DNA of 64,000 nucleotides from Hordeum vulgare subsp. vulgare. Taxonomy: Eukaryota; Streptophyta; Magnoliopsida; Poales; Poaceae. A model generated the notes under the pieces. That model had not been told where the DNA came from and ran no database searches. It worked only from the letters and a program-made list of their open reading frames with translations. The translations under genes were made by a program, and so were the position numbers. The DNA lies in contig NC_058523.1 of NCBI RefSeq assembly GCF_904849725.1, forward strand, positions 205,247,689 through 205,311,688, read 5' to 3'. This document shows positions 54,030 to 64,000 of the stretch, one piece after another; within the stretch, counting starts at the first letter, position 1; every line of letters starts with the position of its first letter.

Positions 54030-54030
54030 C
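53962..54030 (+). repeat. Compound microsatellite CT, TA, TG
   Basis: A run of CT repeats, then about five TA, then about twelve TG units. The homologous spot in the other copy (around 13635-13670) has a short ACCTCTCCCCCT instead, so the expansion is recent relative to the family. Confidence 0.9.
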
Positions 54031-54089
54031 TCATTATTATCAAGTTCGGCTTTCGCTTGTGGACAAGCGAGGTCTAAGGTTGGGGGAGT

Positions 54090-55548
54090 TGGTACGTCTA
54101 TTTTGTATCAAGATTTGTTATATATATTTATATTATTCTTGGTCATTATTACACTATTATGATACAACTCTAATGCCTTTTCTCTCTTAATTTACATGGT
54201 CTAGACAAACAGGGAAATTGCGTGAAACTGGAATTCAGGTCGTGAAAGCCATGGAAAAAGCTAGAATTTTTTTGTACTCTAAATGACCTGAAACTTCGCG
54301 AGGAATTTTTAAGGAGTATATCTGAATTGTTGGGGCAAAGAAGTATTGGAGGGGGCCACTTGTTGGTGACAATCAAACAATCCGCACCCACCCCCTAGAC
54401 ACACCCTCATGGCTTGGCACGCCCACACGCGGCCTCTGGCCCACCTCTTCTGCTACATGATGGGTTTTGACCTTGAAAAATCAAGAAAAAATTTCGGGAC
54501 GAAGCGCCGCCTTCTCGAGGCAAAAACCTGGGCAAAGGCCCTTTTGCTCTCTGGCAGAGTGATTTTAGTTGGGAAACTTCCCTTTGGGAGGGGGGAATCG
54601 AAGCCATCATCATTATCAAAGCTTCTACCTTCATGGGAGGACCAATCTTTAACAAAATCTTCACCAACACCATCTCTTGTTGATTCCACCTCGGTACTAC
54701 TAATGGATGTACATCTTTAGTGTTGATTACATTTACTCAGTGGAAGATAATATGTTCAGATCCTTTATCATATTCATTATACCTCTGGTCTTAAACATGG
54801 TGATGATTTGTGAGTAGTTTCTTTTGTTCTCTTGGACATGGTAGAAATCCAATTATCAATAAGCATGTGAAGTTCGTATTCGTTCGATATCTTGATGATG
54901 TGTATGCTGCTTCTTCCTTTAGTGGTATCATGTGAATGTAGACTACATCACACTTCATCATATTTGGGCCTAAGGGGAGGCATTGTGGAGGAACTAGATG
55001 ATGGGTTGCTAGACTAAAAATAGCTTAAACTCTACTTTATGCGTTATTCCATAAGGGACTAATTTGGATCCACATGTTTCATGATATGGTTAAATTTATC
55101 TTAATTCTTCTTTCGTAGTTGAGGATGCTTGCAAGAGGAGGTAATCATAAGTAGGTTGTTTGTTCAAGTAAGAATAGCACCTAAGAACCGGTCCACCCAC
55201 ATATCAAATTGTCAAAGTAACAAACGCAAATCAACTCAACATGATGAACATGACTTGACGATAATTCCTGTGTGTCCTCGAGAGCGTTTTCCATTATATA
55301 GCAGAACTTTCATGCTTGTCATCCAATATAAAAAGGATTTTACCGCCTTGATGCACACTTGATACTATTCTTACTAGTTACTTGTTACCAAATATCTTGC
55401 TACAAAACTGTCTATCATTGTTACTCAAAACACTTGCAAAGAATACCTTGCTGAAAACTGCTTATCATTTCCTTCTGCTCCTCATTGGGTTAGACACTCA
55501 TACATATCGAAAGGACTATGATTGATCCCCTATACTTGTGTATCATCA
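54090..55548 (+). repeat. 3' LTR of older Sabrina-like copy
   Basis: 1459 bp, about 60 bp shorter than the intact copy's LTRs. Short frames around 54409-54720 are LTR sequence. Confidence 0.8.
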
Positions 55549-56911
55549 TAGTCATGACCCAGCGCCCGCTCGTAAGTGCGTTGCACACCACATGAATCTA
55601 CTGACGTGAAACCAAGAAGATGCTCTGTGCCACAGTGAATGGGGCCTCTCCCACAGCCAGATACTGAACTAGATCTTCGTCATCTTGCCATCCTAGACCA
55701 GTGCGCTTGTAGCTACACCGAACAATAGCCGCTCTGGTGTGCAGCACATGACGGGGATCCTAATGCACAGGAGGTTCAGTTAACTATGTTCCAACTACAT
55801 TCAACGGATCCACAACGCGAGGCCAAACCCTCCAAATCAAGGATCCTTCCCCAGCCAACTTTGTAGTGCCATTCATTGTAGTGTTCTTGTCCCTTCCACA
55901 GTTAGTCGTGTCTCAATTTGTTGATTTGCCAGCAAACTCATGTCGACATTACATTCACTAACATCCGGTAGACTGTGAATGTTGGTAGAACCGAGTTGAG
56001 CAACACCAACCGGCACCAACCGGCCCGCGATCACGAGCAGCCTGAATTTGCAACAGGAAACCCATGCCACAATATTGTCGATGAGTGGTTGAAGATCAAT
56101 CTTACACAAGGATAGCGGAAGCGTGATCAATTTGCATGGGAAAGTTGGACACGTGCCCCCCTAGGGGCCCAACCACACCGTCGACATTGAAGTGAACCCC
56201 ATTGATGACCATGATCATATTCTTGGTCAACATAACTCGGATTCCAATGGCAACTCCAAAAGCATGAAGGATAGATAATAGTGCCAGGACCTCTTGTTGT
56301 ACTAGGTTGAGGAAGATGGCCACATCATCAACATATAAGGAAGTGTGGCACGACGACACTCCACCCCCAAACCTAGTTGGGCTCCATTGCGAGGATGAAA
56401 ACAAAGGGGGTTTATGGATCCCCTTGCCTGAGTTCCTGGCAATGACGTACCATTGGCCATGTTGTCCCATTGACAAGTTGTCGGTGTTACTAAAAAAGGG
56501 TATTATTGACCTAGTGATAAGAACCTTGGCCTCAAAGGCACGAATATTTACCTGATAAGAAGGTACCCATGAAGACCTCGGTGTGCCTCGTGGTCTATGC
56601 CTTAGCCTCTCTATAGTGATTCAAAGGTAGAAAGGCGATCTTTCTTCAAGACATCTTCGGGTGGTATTCCCACGAAGACACTATGAGGCACCACCCACTC
56701 ATCTAACGGGATGGGTGCGGCCTCTCGGAGGAGTACTAAGGCCCATACTTCTAAACATTGCTCCCTGTGCCAGGAGTCATGTGGGAATTGAATGAATAGC
56801 CCTTGCACACAAGTTCTGAGTTGATCCGCAAAGCCCAAGGCAGCCATGACAGCTATAGTAGGATTCACCTACCACCTACACCGCTATAGTATAGGTACAG
56901 CTCCGCGGCAG
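55549..56911 (-). pseudogene. LINE (L1-type) reverse transcriptase remnant
   Basis: The minus strand shows SLYVDDVAIFLNLVQQEVLA near 56340, the YxDD box of plant L1-type LINE reverse transcriptase, followed by LHAFGVAIGIRVMLTKNMIM and then IDLQPLIDNIVAWVSCCKFR with AGRLVPVGVAQLG near 56030-56110, the palm and thumb part. No endonuclease or poly-A tail was seen. Upstream (56868-56611) a frame starting MNPTIAVMAALGFADQLRTC has no clear LINE match and may be another fragment. Many stops throughout. Confidence 0.65.
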
Positions 56912-59900
56912 TGTAACATCCCAAAATTATAAATTTTGGAATGTTAATATAATTATTAGATTGAGAGTTTGTTTGTTTGAGTGATTGAAAATTGAGTGGA
57001 ATTAGAAACTTTTTTAAAACTTTTGAATGAGAGGGAATAAAATGACTTTCCCATTTTCTTTTGAATTCAAATTCACCCATTTAAAATCAGTGAGAGAAGA
57101 TAACATGACTTCTTCAACTATAAAGAATTTGAATGAATGTGGCATTTGATTTTTTTTCCTTTAGTTTTTGATTTGAATTTTATTTTTGGCACAAGATTTC
57201 GACCACAATTTTTTTCCTGACAATATACTTGCCAAGCAAGAAAGAGAGGAGGTAACATGACACCCCCCCAAAAAGAAAAGTCACAAGAAAAATAGTGCCA
57301 AAAATTTAAAGATAAAATTTGGATTTTATTGAATTTTAAAATAAAATAAATTTTTATTTTGTGAAAAATAAAATGTTCATGTTGTACAAAATTTTATTCT
57401 GAAAATTTTGATATATAATATGCCTATATAAAATATTCACTTAATTTCGTTTATATTTGTTTTCGCTGTTTATTTTGAAAAAATAAAAAATACACTTTTC
57501 ACCAGGAAACACTGTTAATCCGAGCTTGCCTATGGGCTGGCCGAAATTTACTTGGCCCATGGGCATTTGGTCCCTCCTTTTCTCCTCTTTATGTATATGT
57601 TTAGTCCCACATTGCCTAGCTATTGACCTTTAGACCTTCTTTCCACCTATAAATATAGACCCATAGGAGCATCCAAAAATCATCTATTTCGGGTTAAATC
57701 AATCTTTTGGTTTGACTAGGTTTATTAAATAAAAATATTCTCTTCTCTTCGGCGGGATTTCTCGAAGTCGTCTCCTCATTGGAATTAATTCTCACTCTGC
57801 ATTATGAAGGTATTTCTCTTCGTATTTTTTATACTCCCGTAGTTTATTATTTCTAGACTAGTATTCCTACACTAGTATACGGTAAAGTAATTAGATATAT
57901 TAATTAGTCTTCGTATTTCCACATTAGTACTAGAATTCTTTTAGACGTAGCACTTTTATTCCGTAAAACAGCTTGGCCCTGATTTTTCAAATAGCCATAA
58001 CTTTTTACTCGTTTATCCGAATTAGATGAAACCAACGCCTAGAGTTTCGTCTTGATCCCACCTATCATGTGAACCTATCATATCAACTTTTTGAAATTTT
58101 CAAATTTCGAAATTTGTTCATATTCATATTCAAACTTCCTTTGATCATATCTTTTTATCCGTAGCTCCGTTTTAGATGAATTCAATTGCGTCGGATTCGT
58201 TTCAAAGTAATCTTTCCGTTTGTATCATTAGTTCTAACTTTTTAACTTATAATTTTGATCAAATCAGATTTATCTGTGAGTGCCCAAAAGTGTTCACATC
58301 GTTCTAAGCCGATTCAATGTTATATTGAAGTATTTGTATCTTTTGATCCGCTAGTTCAAATCTAGTAATTATTTTTTCTACACGCTCATATTGATCTACT
58401 ATATCCAGTAGCATCATTAGTTTCGACCTTTGAACCTTACAAATTTGAGCGATTCAAATTTGTATTCGAACATTTATTTGATCTTATCTTGCAAATCGTA
58501 CCAACTTTTCAATTGATTCCTTTTACCCCTAAACACTCATGTCATATATTTTTGTACGTAACAATCGTACTTCAGTTCAACTTCTCTTGACCTTTTGAAT
58601 GCAAATTCAATTCATACTTCAGTTCACTATAACTTGCGTTGTAGTGCTCCATTTCAAGAAATTCTTTCTACAATTAAATTCGTATGTCTTATACTATTTT
58701 TCAAATAACATTCATGTTGTTCTCCCAATATTTTTGATCATCTCCCATAGTGTATGCAAGTCGAGCTTATATAGCAATAGTTCATCGTCCATTACCTCTT
58801 TTGATCTCATTCATGCACCTTCACTTTACAACACACTTAGGACCTTTTTATTAAACCTTAGTACGTTGTTATTTTGCACCAAGACATCATTGTTCTTATG
58901 TTCTTTTGGTTCTTCCTTTTTGGCATGAATGTTTATTGAATGCTATTTCGTTTACGATAGATTGCTCGGAGCGTGGCGAGTAGAATTATCAGGATTTTGA
59001 GAGCGACTATCTTCATCAAGTAATACCAGGCAAGTCATTTGATCATGTATCACCTATGTTTTATGCATCGTAGTTCTACCATCCTTTGCCCAATTTGCAT
59101 GCTGACTAGGTACTTGGAAATTATGGTTACATATTGTAGTATCATGTGGTAGGCACCCAACAACCCCATTACTTGGCCCAGGACGACAAATTTCATATTG
59201 CTATGCTTGAGTAGACGGGATTCTGGTTGAGAGTTTATCCCGAGTGATGCGAGAATAATTTAATAACCAAGACCGGTTAAGTCAAGACTTTTCAAGACCT
59301 CGTGATGCAATGCAACTCTAGGTGAAGGACGGTTGATCGGCTCCCTGGAGTAACCAGTGGATGACCCGGGATGCTGGAGACGTGCCATGACATCTTGTGG
59401 AAAGCTTCACCCAGGCTCAAAGAGACGGACGGATATTTTCAAGACCCAAGGCTTACCTGCACAGCCACAAGTCATTATGGGCTCTGGCTTGGTTGGACAA
59501 TGCGGCGACTCTGGACAGGCGGTGCCAGCAGATGTAGAAGAACGGTAGGATTGGATGGGCAACAACAAGGATTCAGAGGGACCCGTTGAAAGACCATGTT
59601 TTGATCATCCGGTCTTCAAACACCCTGAAGTGCGAGGACATACACGGAGGCGATCAAATCTTGTGGGGAACGTGTGCAAAACTGTACAGAGTACTCAAAC
59701 CTAATCGATTAGTCATGTCCACGGTCATGGACAACTTGATCCAAAGGAACTGAAGTTATCTGAAATTCTCAACACAAATAATAATATTGATGTGGGTATT
59801 ATTGACAACATGGGTACGAGAATTGGTTGGTGGAACCATCTCGTTAACAACCAACAATGTAGTAACATTTTGCTTTTAGCCCTCTCTTGATGTAGGAGAA

Positions 59901-60251
59901 AACCTTGCTTCTCGCTAAAAACTTACAGCCCCACCTGCATATATGCATATAGTATAGATAATACTTTTTCACCTCTCTCTTTTGTGACTTGCCGGCATAT
60001 TCAATGTGCTGACCTACACGGCTGCAACGTCTTATGTTGCAGATATTTTTCTTCGACGAGTAAGAGTACGATTCAGGGTTACGGTCTACACTCAACTTGC
60101 CGTTGGTGTTTATTGGGACTCCACTCCCTTGACTATTTTACATGTGATTGCACTTTGATATATACATTGATGTACTGTGTGTGCCAGCATACTGATCCAG
60201 GGATGGCACAGATACACAGAGGCTTGACTCGTTTTGAGTCGGGTCGCTACA
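56912..60251 (+). mobile_element. Second large solo LTR, 3.34 kb
   Basis: From TGTAACATCCCAAAA to GGGTCGCTACA. Flanking 5-mers GGCAG (56907-56911) and CGCAG (60252-60256) differ by one base, consistent with a mutated TSD. There are no internal domains. TATA box TATAAATATAG at 57648-57658. The 3' third matches the solo LTR at 44202-47270, while the 5' two thirds are quite different and very AT-rich; they are related subfamilies. No gene seen in the 3.3 kb. Confidence 0.8.
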
Positions 60252-60437
60252 CGCAGGTAAGTATCCGGTGGATATTATGTAGCCCCAAAAGGACGACATC
60301 ATCACTCATACATGCATGCCATGAAAGACCATACAATCATCGTACAGGCTATACTAGCCTATTGGAGTGTATATTCGTCCAATAGGAGCCTCCGACAAGC
60401 TCTCTCTTAACACTATAAATAGAGGAGACCGGGGCTT
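60252..60437 (+). other. Short unassigned segment with hairpin and TATA box
   Basis: The original flank of the second solo LTR and target of the Maximus-like element. It has the perfect stem CCTATTGGA (60358-60366) with TCCAATAGG (60378-60386) and a TATA box TATAAATAGAGG (60414-60425), so it may be an LTR promoter fragment. Confidence 0.45.
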
Positions 60438-61820
60438 TGTAAGTGCATCTAGTGCCCCTTAGTGATTTTGGTGGTCTGAAGACTTATAGGTTAAGTATCT
60501 AATGTGTTTATGAGTGTACACACGATCTATAAGTTATTGAGGAGTTTGAGATATTTGATGAATATCGAGCCCTAAAAATATATATCTTCGGTTGAAGAAA
60601 TTGGTCTGAAGCTGAAGAAATGAATCGCGAGGAATCTGCGATGAAATTGATATTCCTCATGTCGATTCTGAAATTCAGGAATTCGGTGTGTCCTGAAGAA
60701 AATCACTTTGAAGACTTTGAAGCATGAAGATTTACTCTTTCTGTTTTATTTTCTTCGCATTTGAGTAATAGGAACACCGTACTGTTAAAGGGGGCCGAAG
60801 TTACACTCTGGAATGATTTTTCTCATGATGCTCAACTTAAGCCTAATCCTACCAAAAGCCTCAAGTGAGGAGTACGAGTGACATGAGGACTCTCACAGTT
60901 GAGGGTTCCGACCGTTTCGATAGCCACGCCAAGTCATTGGTCTTATCCACACCAACGGTCATATTATTTAAGGGCATTAGTGTCAAATCGTATCGGCATG
61001 CTTCGAGGCTATAAATAGCCGCCCCCACAACCATTAGCTGGTTGGCTGCTCCGTTAGAAACTGACACTTGTCATAAGAGCAACCCACTTCCTCAGAGTCT
61101 TCCAGAGTAATTCATCAGTGAGGAAATACCCCATACACCGAAACCACAAACCAAACCTAGTGATTGAGCATCACTGAAGAAGTTGTTCCTATGTGGGAGT
61201 AAAGCCTTTTACCTTTGAGGACTATGCATCCTCCAGACAGTTAGGCGTCATGGTCTAGAGCTTTCCAGCAGTCGATTGTGGATCGCCGGGTGACCAAGTT
61301 TGTGAGGGTTTGGAAGTCTGCCCTAAAGACTTACCACGAGTGTTGGGTGAGGAATGTGTGTTCTTAGCCCAAGGAGAACGCGGTAGGGACTGTGTGTCCT
61401 TTGGTTTAAATACCAAGCCGCTCCAAACCAGATGTACGACTGTCACAACAGTTGGAACTGGGTCATCAACTACTGTCTTCGCTGTGAAACGGGATCTAAT
61501 TCCTCAACTCCTTACTTTCCTAAGATTATGTGTTGATGACTTCCACTACTACTGTTTGAAGAATTTGCTGAAGACTTTCTCTGAAATTCCTCAACCCCAA
61601 ATTCTTCACGCTAGTTAATCCTCATCTGTTTTCTGCGTGCGTGCTCCCTGTGCAATCTGTTCTTACATTCCTCACTCTGAAAAACTGCTCTTGTGAAACT
61701 TTGCACTTCTGATCCTTTACTGTTTCCGCTGTAAGTTAGTCATAAGTGAGGAATTTCCTCAGTGATGAAATTCTAAAAATCTCCTATTCACCCCCCTCTA
61801 GTCGATATAACGCACTTTCA
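60438..61820 (+). repeat. 5' LTR, Maximus-like element
   Basis: 1383 bp, TG to CA, ending CGCACTTTCA. TATA box TATAAATAG at 61010-61018. Confidence 0.85.
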
Positions 61821-61822
61821 AT

Positions 61823-61834
61823 TGGTATCAGAGC
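61823..61834 (+). other. Primer-binding site, initiator tRNA-Met type
   Basis: TGGTATCAGAGC, an exact match to the usual plant Copia PBS, 2 bp after the LTR. Confidence 0.95.
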
Positions 61835-61887
61835 AAGGTACTCCCTTGTTCTGTGTGATTTTGGTTTAACCACCTGGAGTTTTAGTT

Positions 61888-64000
61888 ATGTCGACTGCAG
61901 GCATGTTCAAGGTGACTGCAGCATGTCCTACCTTCGAAGGAAAGAACTTTCCCTTCTGGAAGAACAAGATGCGAATACATCTACAAGCTATTGATAATGA
62001 TCTCTGGTATATTATGGAACATGGCGTCCCCATCATCTCTGCTAGTGTCTCTGCTGCTGATGTGAAGAAATTCAAGCAACTCGATTCTCAAGCGAAGAAT
62101 ATCATCTGTGGCCATCTGAGCCGAGGCTAGTTTGGAAGAGTAAGTGCTTTGGGCTCTGCAACACTGATCTGGGAGAGACTGTGCAAAGTAAATGAAGGAG
62201 TATCAACCCAGCGTGACTCTCGTGTTGATATTCTTCGCAATATCTTCAATCGCTTCAAGAGACATGACAATGAAAGCTTCTAAGACACCTTTTATCGCCT
62301 CACTTACATATCAAATGAACTGCAAGCACTGGGAGCTCGAGACATTACTGATCACGAAGTTGTGAATAAACTGCTGAGATCTTTGGATTCTTCATTTGAT
62401 ACTTTAGTTCTGATGATTCAAGAAAGACCAAACTACAAGATGCTTGATCCAGCTGATATACTCGAAAGGCTAAATACTCATGAATTTCAGCTAGAAGAGA
62501 AGAAAGATCTATAGGGACCAAGCTATTCTAGACCACGTGCACTGAAGGCTAGAGCAATTTCCTCATCTGAAGAAGAAGATTCAGATGACAACATTGATGA
62601 TCCTGAAGAATTTGGACAGGAGCTTGCAATGCTCGTGAGGAAATTCCAGAGGTTTACACGACGTGGCCAGTTCGGTAAATCTTCAAGAAGAGACATGAGG
62701 AAATCAGAATCTTCATCTGAGGACTACAAGAAAAGAACCTGCCACAAGTGCAAGAAATCAGGTCATTACATTGGTGATTGTCCCCGTTGGGGAAAGGAAT
62801 CAAAGAAGAAGAAATACAAGGATGACAGTTCTGATGACTCGAAGAAGAAGAAGAAATCTTCAAAATCCTCATCTTCAAAGCCCTCATCACACAAGAAGAC
62901 TAGTTTTAGAAAGGCTCGGGCACTTATTGGCAAGGAAATGGACTCCGAGGCAGAATCAGGGGAATGTGATGAAGAAGAGGGTTCTGATGAAGACTCAGAA
63001 TCCGGACAGGCTAGTCTTGCACTGGCAACCACTTTCGTCAGCAAGTCAATCTTCAATCTTGAAGAAAATGATTGCTCCATCCACACTGATGACTATGCTG
63101 ATGACTTCGCTCCAACCTATTGCTTCATGGCAAAAGGTTGAAAGGTACCAAATAATGCCTCCTCCTCTGATTCAAGTGACTGTGAACCTGATGATTATAA
63201 AAAACCCAGTTACAGTAAACTTGCTATCATTGCCACTAAACGACAAACTACCCTGGAGAAGCTTTAGAAACTACTAGATAAAAGTGATGATTTGTTGAAT
63301 GATGAAATGAACCTTACCCAAATCCTCACTGAAGATGTGAAAAGTCTTCAGTCTAGATTTGATAATCTTTAGGATCGTTATGATACACTCCTCGCTGATC
63401 ATGAGAAGCTTTCCTATGAATTTCTTCAAAGGAAGCTTGATCTTGAGAAGCTGAGGATGTCTCATGATGATCTTCGTATGGAAAATGATTCATTACTAGC
63501 TCAACAGATCAGCGCTGGTCAGGTTGAATTCATTCCTCCCTGTCTTAAATGCATTGAACGCGAAACTGCTAATTCCTCACCAGAATCATCAAATGCTACT
63601 ATTGCTACAAATTCTTCAACTGCACCTGTTGTGTCTATTTCCTCACTTGAGGAAAACACAAGTGTTACTGATGAAAATGCAGGGTTAAAGGAATTGTATG
63701 TGACAGGCATATACAAAAGCTTCAAAGGACATCAAACCCTTTGTGATGTGCTCAAAAAGAAGATCTTGAACAGGAACCCGAGGAAAGAAGGAATTGCCTT
63801 TGAGAGGAAATTAAATGCTGATGGATCTTATTGGAAACCTGAGCAGTATCCCAAAACCTCATGGGTTGCTGCTACTGGTCCTCCTTTTGATCCATCTAAT
63901 CTAACTGGCTTTTCATGTGAATTATCCTATTCCTCATATGAGTCATTTGACTCCAACTATAAACTTTTCAAAAATCAATCTGGTGAAGTATTTGCTCGAT
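61888..64000 (+). pseudogene. Maximus-like gag, six in-frame stops
   Basis: Starts MSTAGMFKVTAACPTFEGKN at 61888 and stays in one frame to the window edge. Gag core: FPFWKNKMRIHLQAID and NKLLRSLDSSFDTLVLMIQ. CCHC knuckle CHKCKKSGHYIGDCPRW near 62740. An unusually Lys/Ser/Asp-rich linker follows (62810-63020), then a coiled-coil-like part with LEKLRMSHDDLRMENDSLL. Stops occur at 62128, 62281, 62512, 63139, 63265 and 63370 (first base), with no frameshift. All six are explained by a single C-to-T change from Gln (CAG/CAA) or Arg (CGA). Confidence 0.85.

Larger units (their letters stand above)
52860..55548 (+). mobile_element. Older Sabrina-like Gypsy, 3' end only
   Basis: The non-coding 3' internal part (52860-54089) is colinear with about 12480-13719 of the intact copy, then PPT-like GGTTGGGGGAGT and the 3' LTR (54090-55548, starting TGGTACGTCT, ending GTGTATCATCA). 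More decayed than the first copy. The 5' side is missing: the CACTA right end directly adjoins it. The TATA-like sequence and the hairpin are largely lost. Confidence 0.8.
60438..64000 (+). mobile_element. Maximus-like (SIRE lineage) Copia, 5' part
   Basis: 5' LTR 60438-61820, PBS, and gag frame running off the right edge. The preceding 5-mer GGCTT (60433-60437) would be the left TSD. The LTR beginning TGTAAGTGCATCTAGTGCC and the text around GTTAGGCGTCATGGTCTAGA match my recollection of Triticeae Maximus. The rest of the element lies outside the window. Confidence 0.85.

Noticed and set aside
1..64000. Host protein-coding gene, tRNA or rRNA
   Set aside because: All long frames could be placed in transposable elements, and no cloverleaf or rRNA sequence was recognised by eye; a small unknown gene in 24707-25790 or 55549-56911 cannot be excluded.

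Overview
The window is intergenic DNA from a large grass genome, almost certainly a Triticeae species (wheat, Aegilops, barley or rye group). It is a nest of transposable elements; I found no intact host gene. The call rests on recognisable Triticeae families: two Copia elements of the BARE1/WIS/Angela group, an Athila-type Gypsy resembling Sabrina, a Maximus-like SIRE Copia, a non-autonomous Gypsy whose LTR starts TGATACGTCTCC, and a large CACTA (En/Spm-type) DNA transposon. Family names come from memory of the families and were not checked against a database; ends, target-site duplications (TSDs) and motifs were read from the sequence.

Left block (1-24706). A BARE1/WIS/Angela-type Copia element survives only as its 3' half (integrase C-terminus, RT, RNase H, 3' LTR). 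Three younger elements interrupt it: a minus-strand Tat/Retand-like Gypsy (1-4441, running off the left edge), a complete Sabrina-like Gypsy (5431-15243, TSD TACAA) inside the RT gene, and a complete non-autonomous Gypsy (17709-24493, TSD CCACG) inside the 3' LTR. An unassigned promoter-like segment follows (24707-25790).

Middle block (25791-52858). This is a decayed CACTA transposon. It has a subterminal array of roughly 360-400 bp units made of AT-rich 29-mers plus GAA tracts, a minus-strand transposase gene (TNP2 and a Ptta/En-Spm-type region), a foldback upstream of TNP2, a divergently transcribed second gene with an Ulp1-like 3' part, a small reading frame resembling the RNase H1 N-terminal hybrid-binding domain, and a right end rich in TAGCGC-type motifs. 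It carries a piece of the TGATACGTCTCC Gypsy (33525-35162) and a full Angela-type Copia element (39261-51260, TSD ATCAT). That Copia element is itself interrupted by a 3.07 kb solo LTR (44202-47270, TSD TAGAA).

Right block (52859-64000). The 3' part of an older Sabrina-like element (52860-55548) is followed by a minus-strand LINE RT remnant, a second large solo LTR (56912-60251) and the 5' end of a Maximus-like Copia element (60438 to the right edge).

No coding region looks functional. Most carry in-frame stops that can be explained as CAG/CAA to TAG/TAA or CGA to TGA changes, the pattern expected from deamination of methylated cytosine. The least-explained structures are a hairpin-plus-TATA module shared by two Gypsy LTR families and present again inside the Sabrina-like element, paired hairpins containing the polypurine-tract core in the non-autonomous Gypsy, the compound CACTA array, and the hybrid-binding-like frame with a C-terminal hydrophobic segment in the CACTA element.
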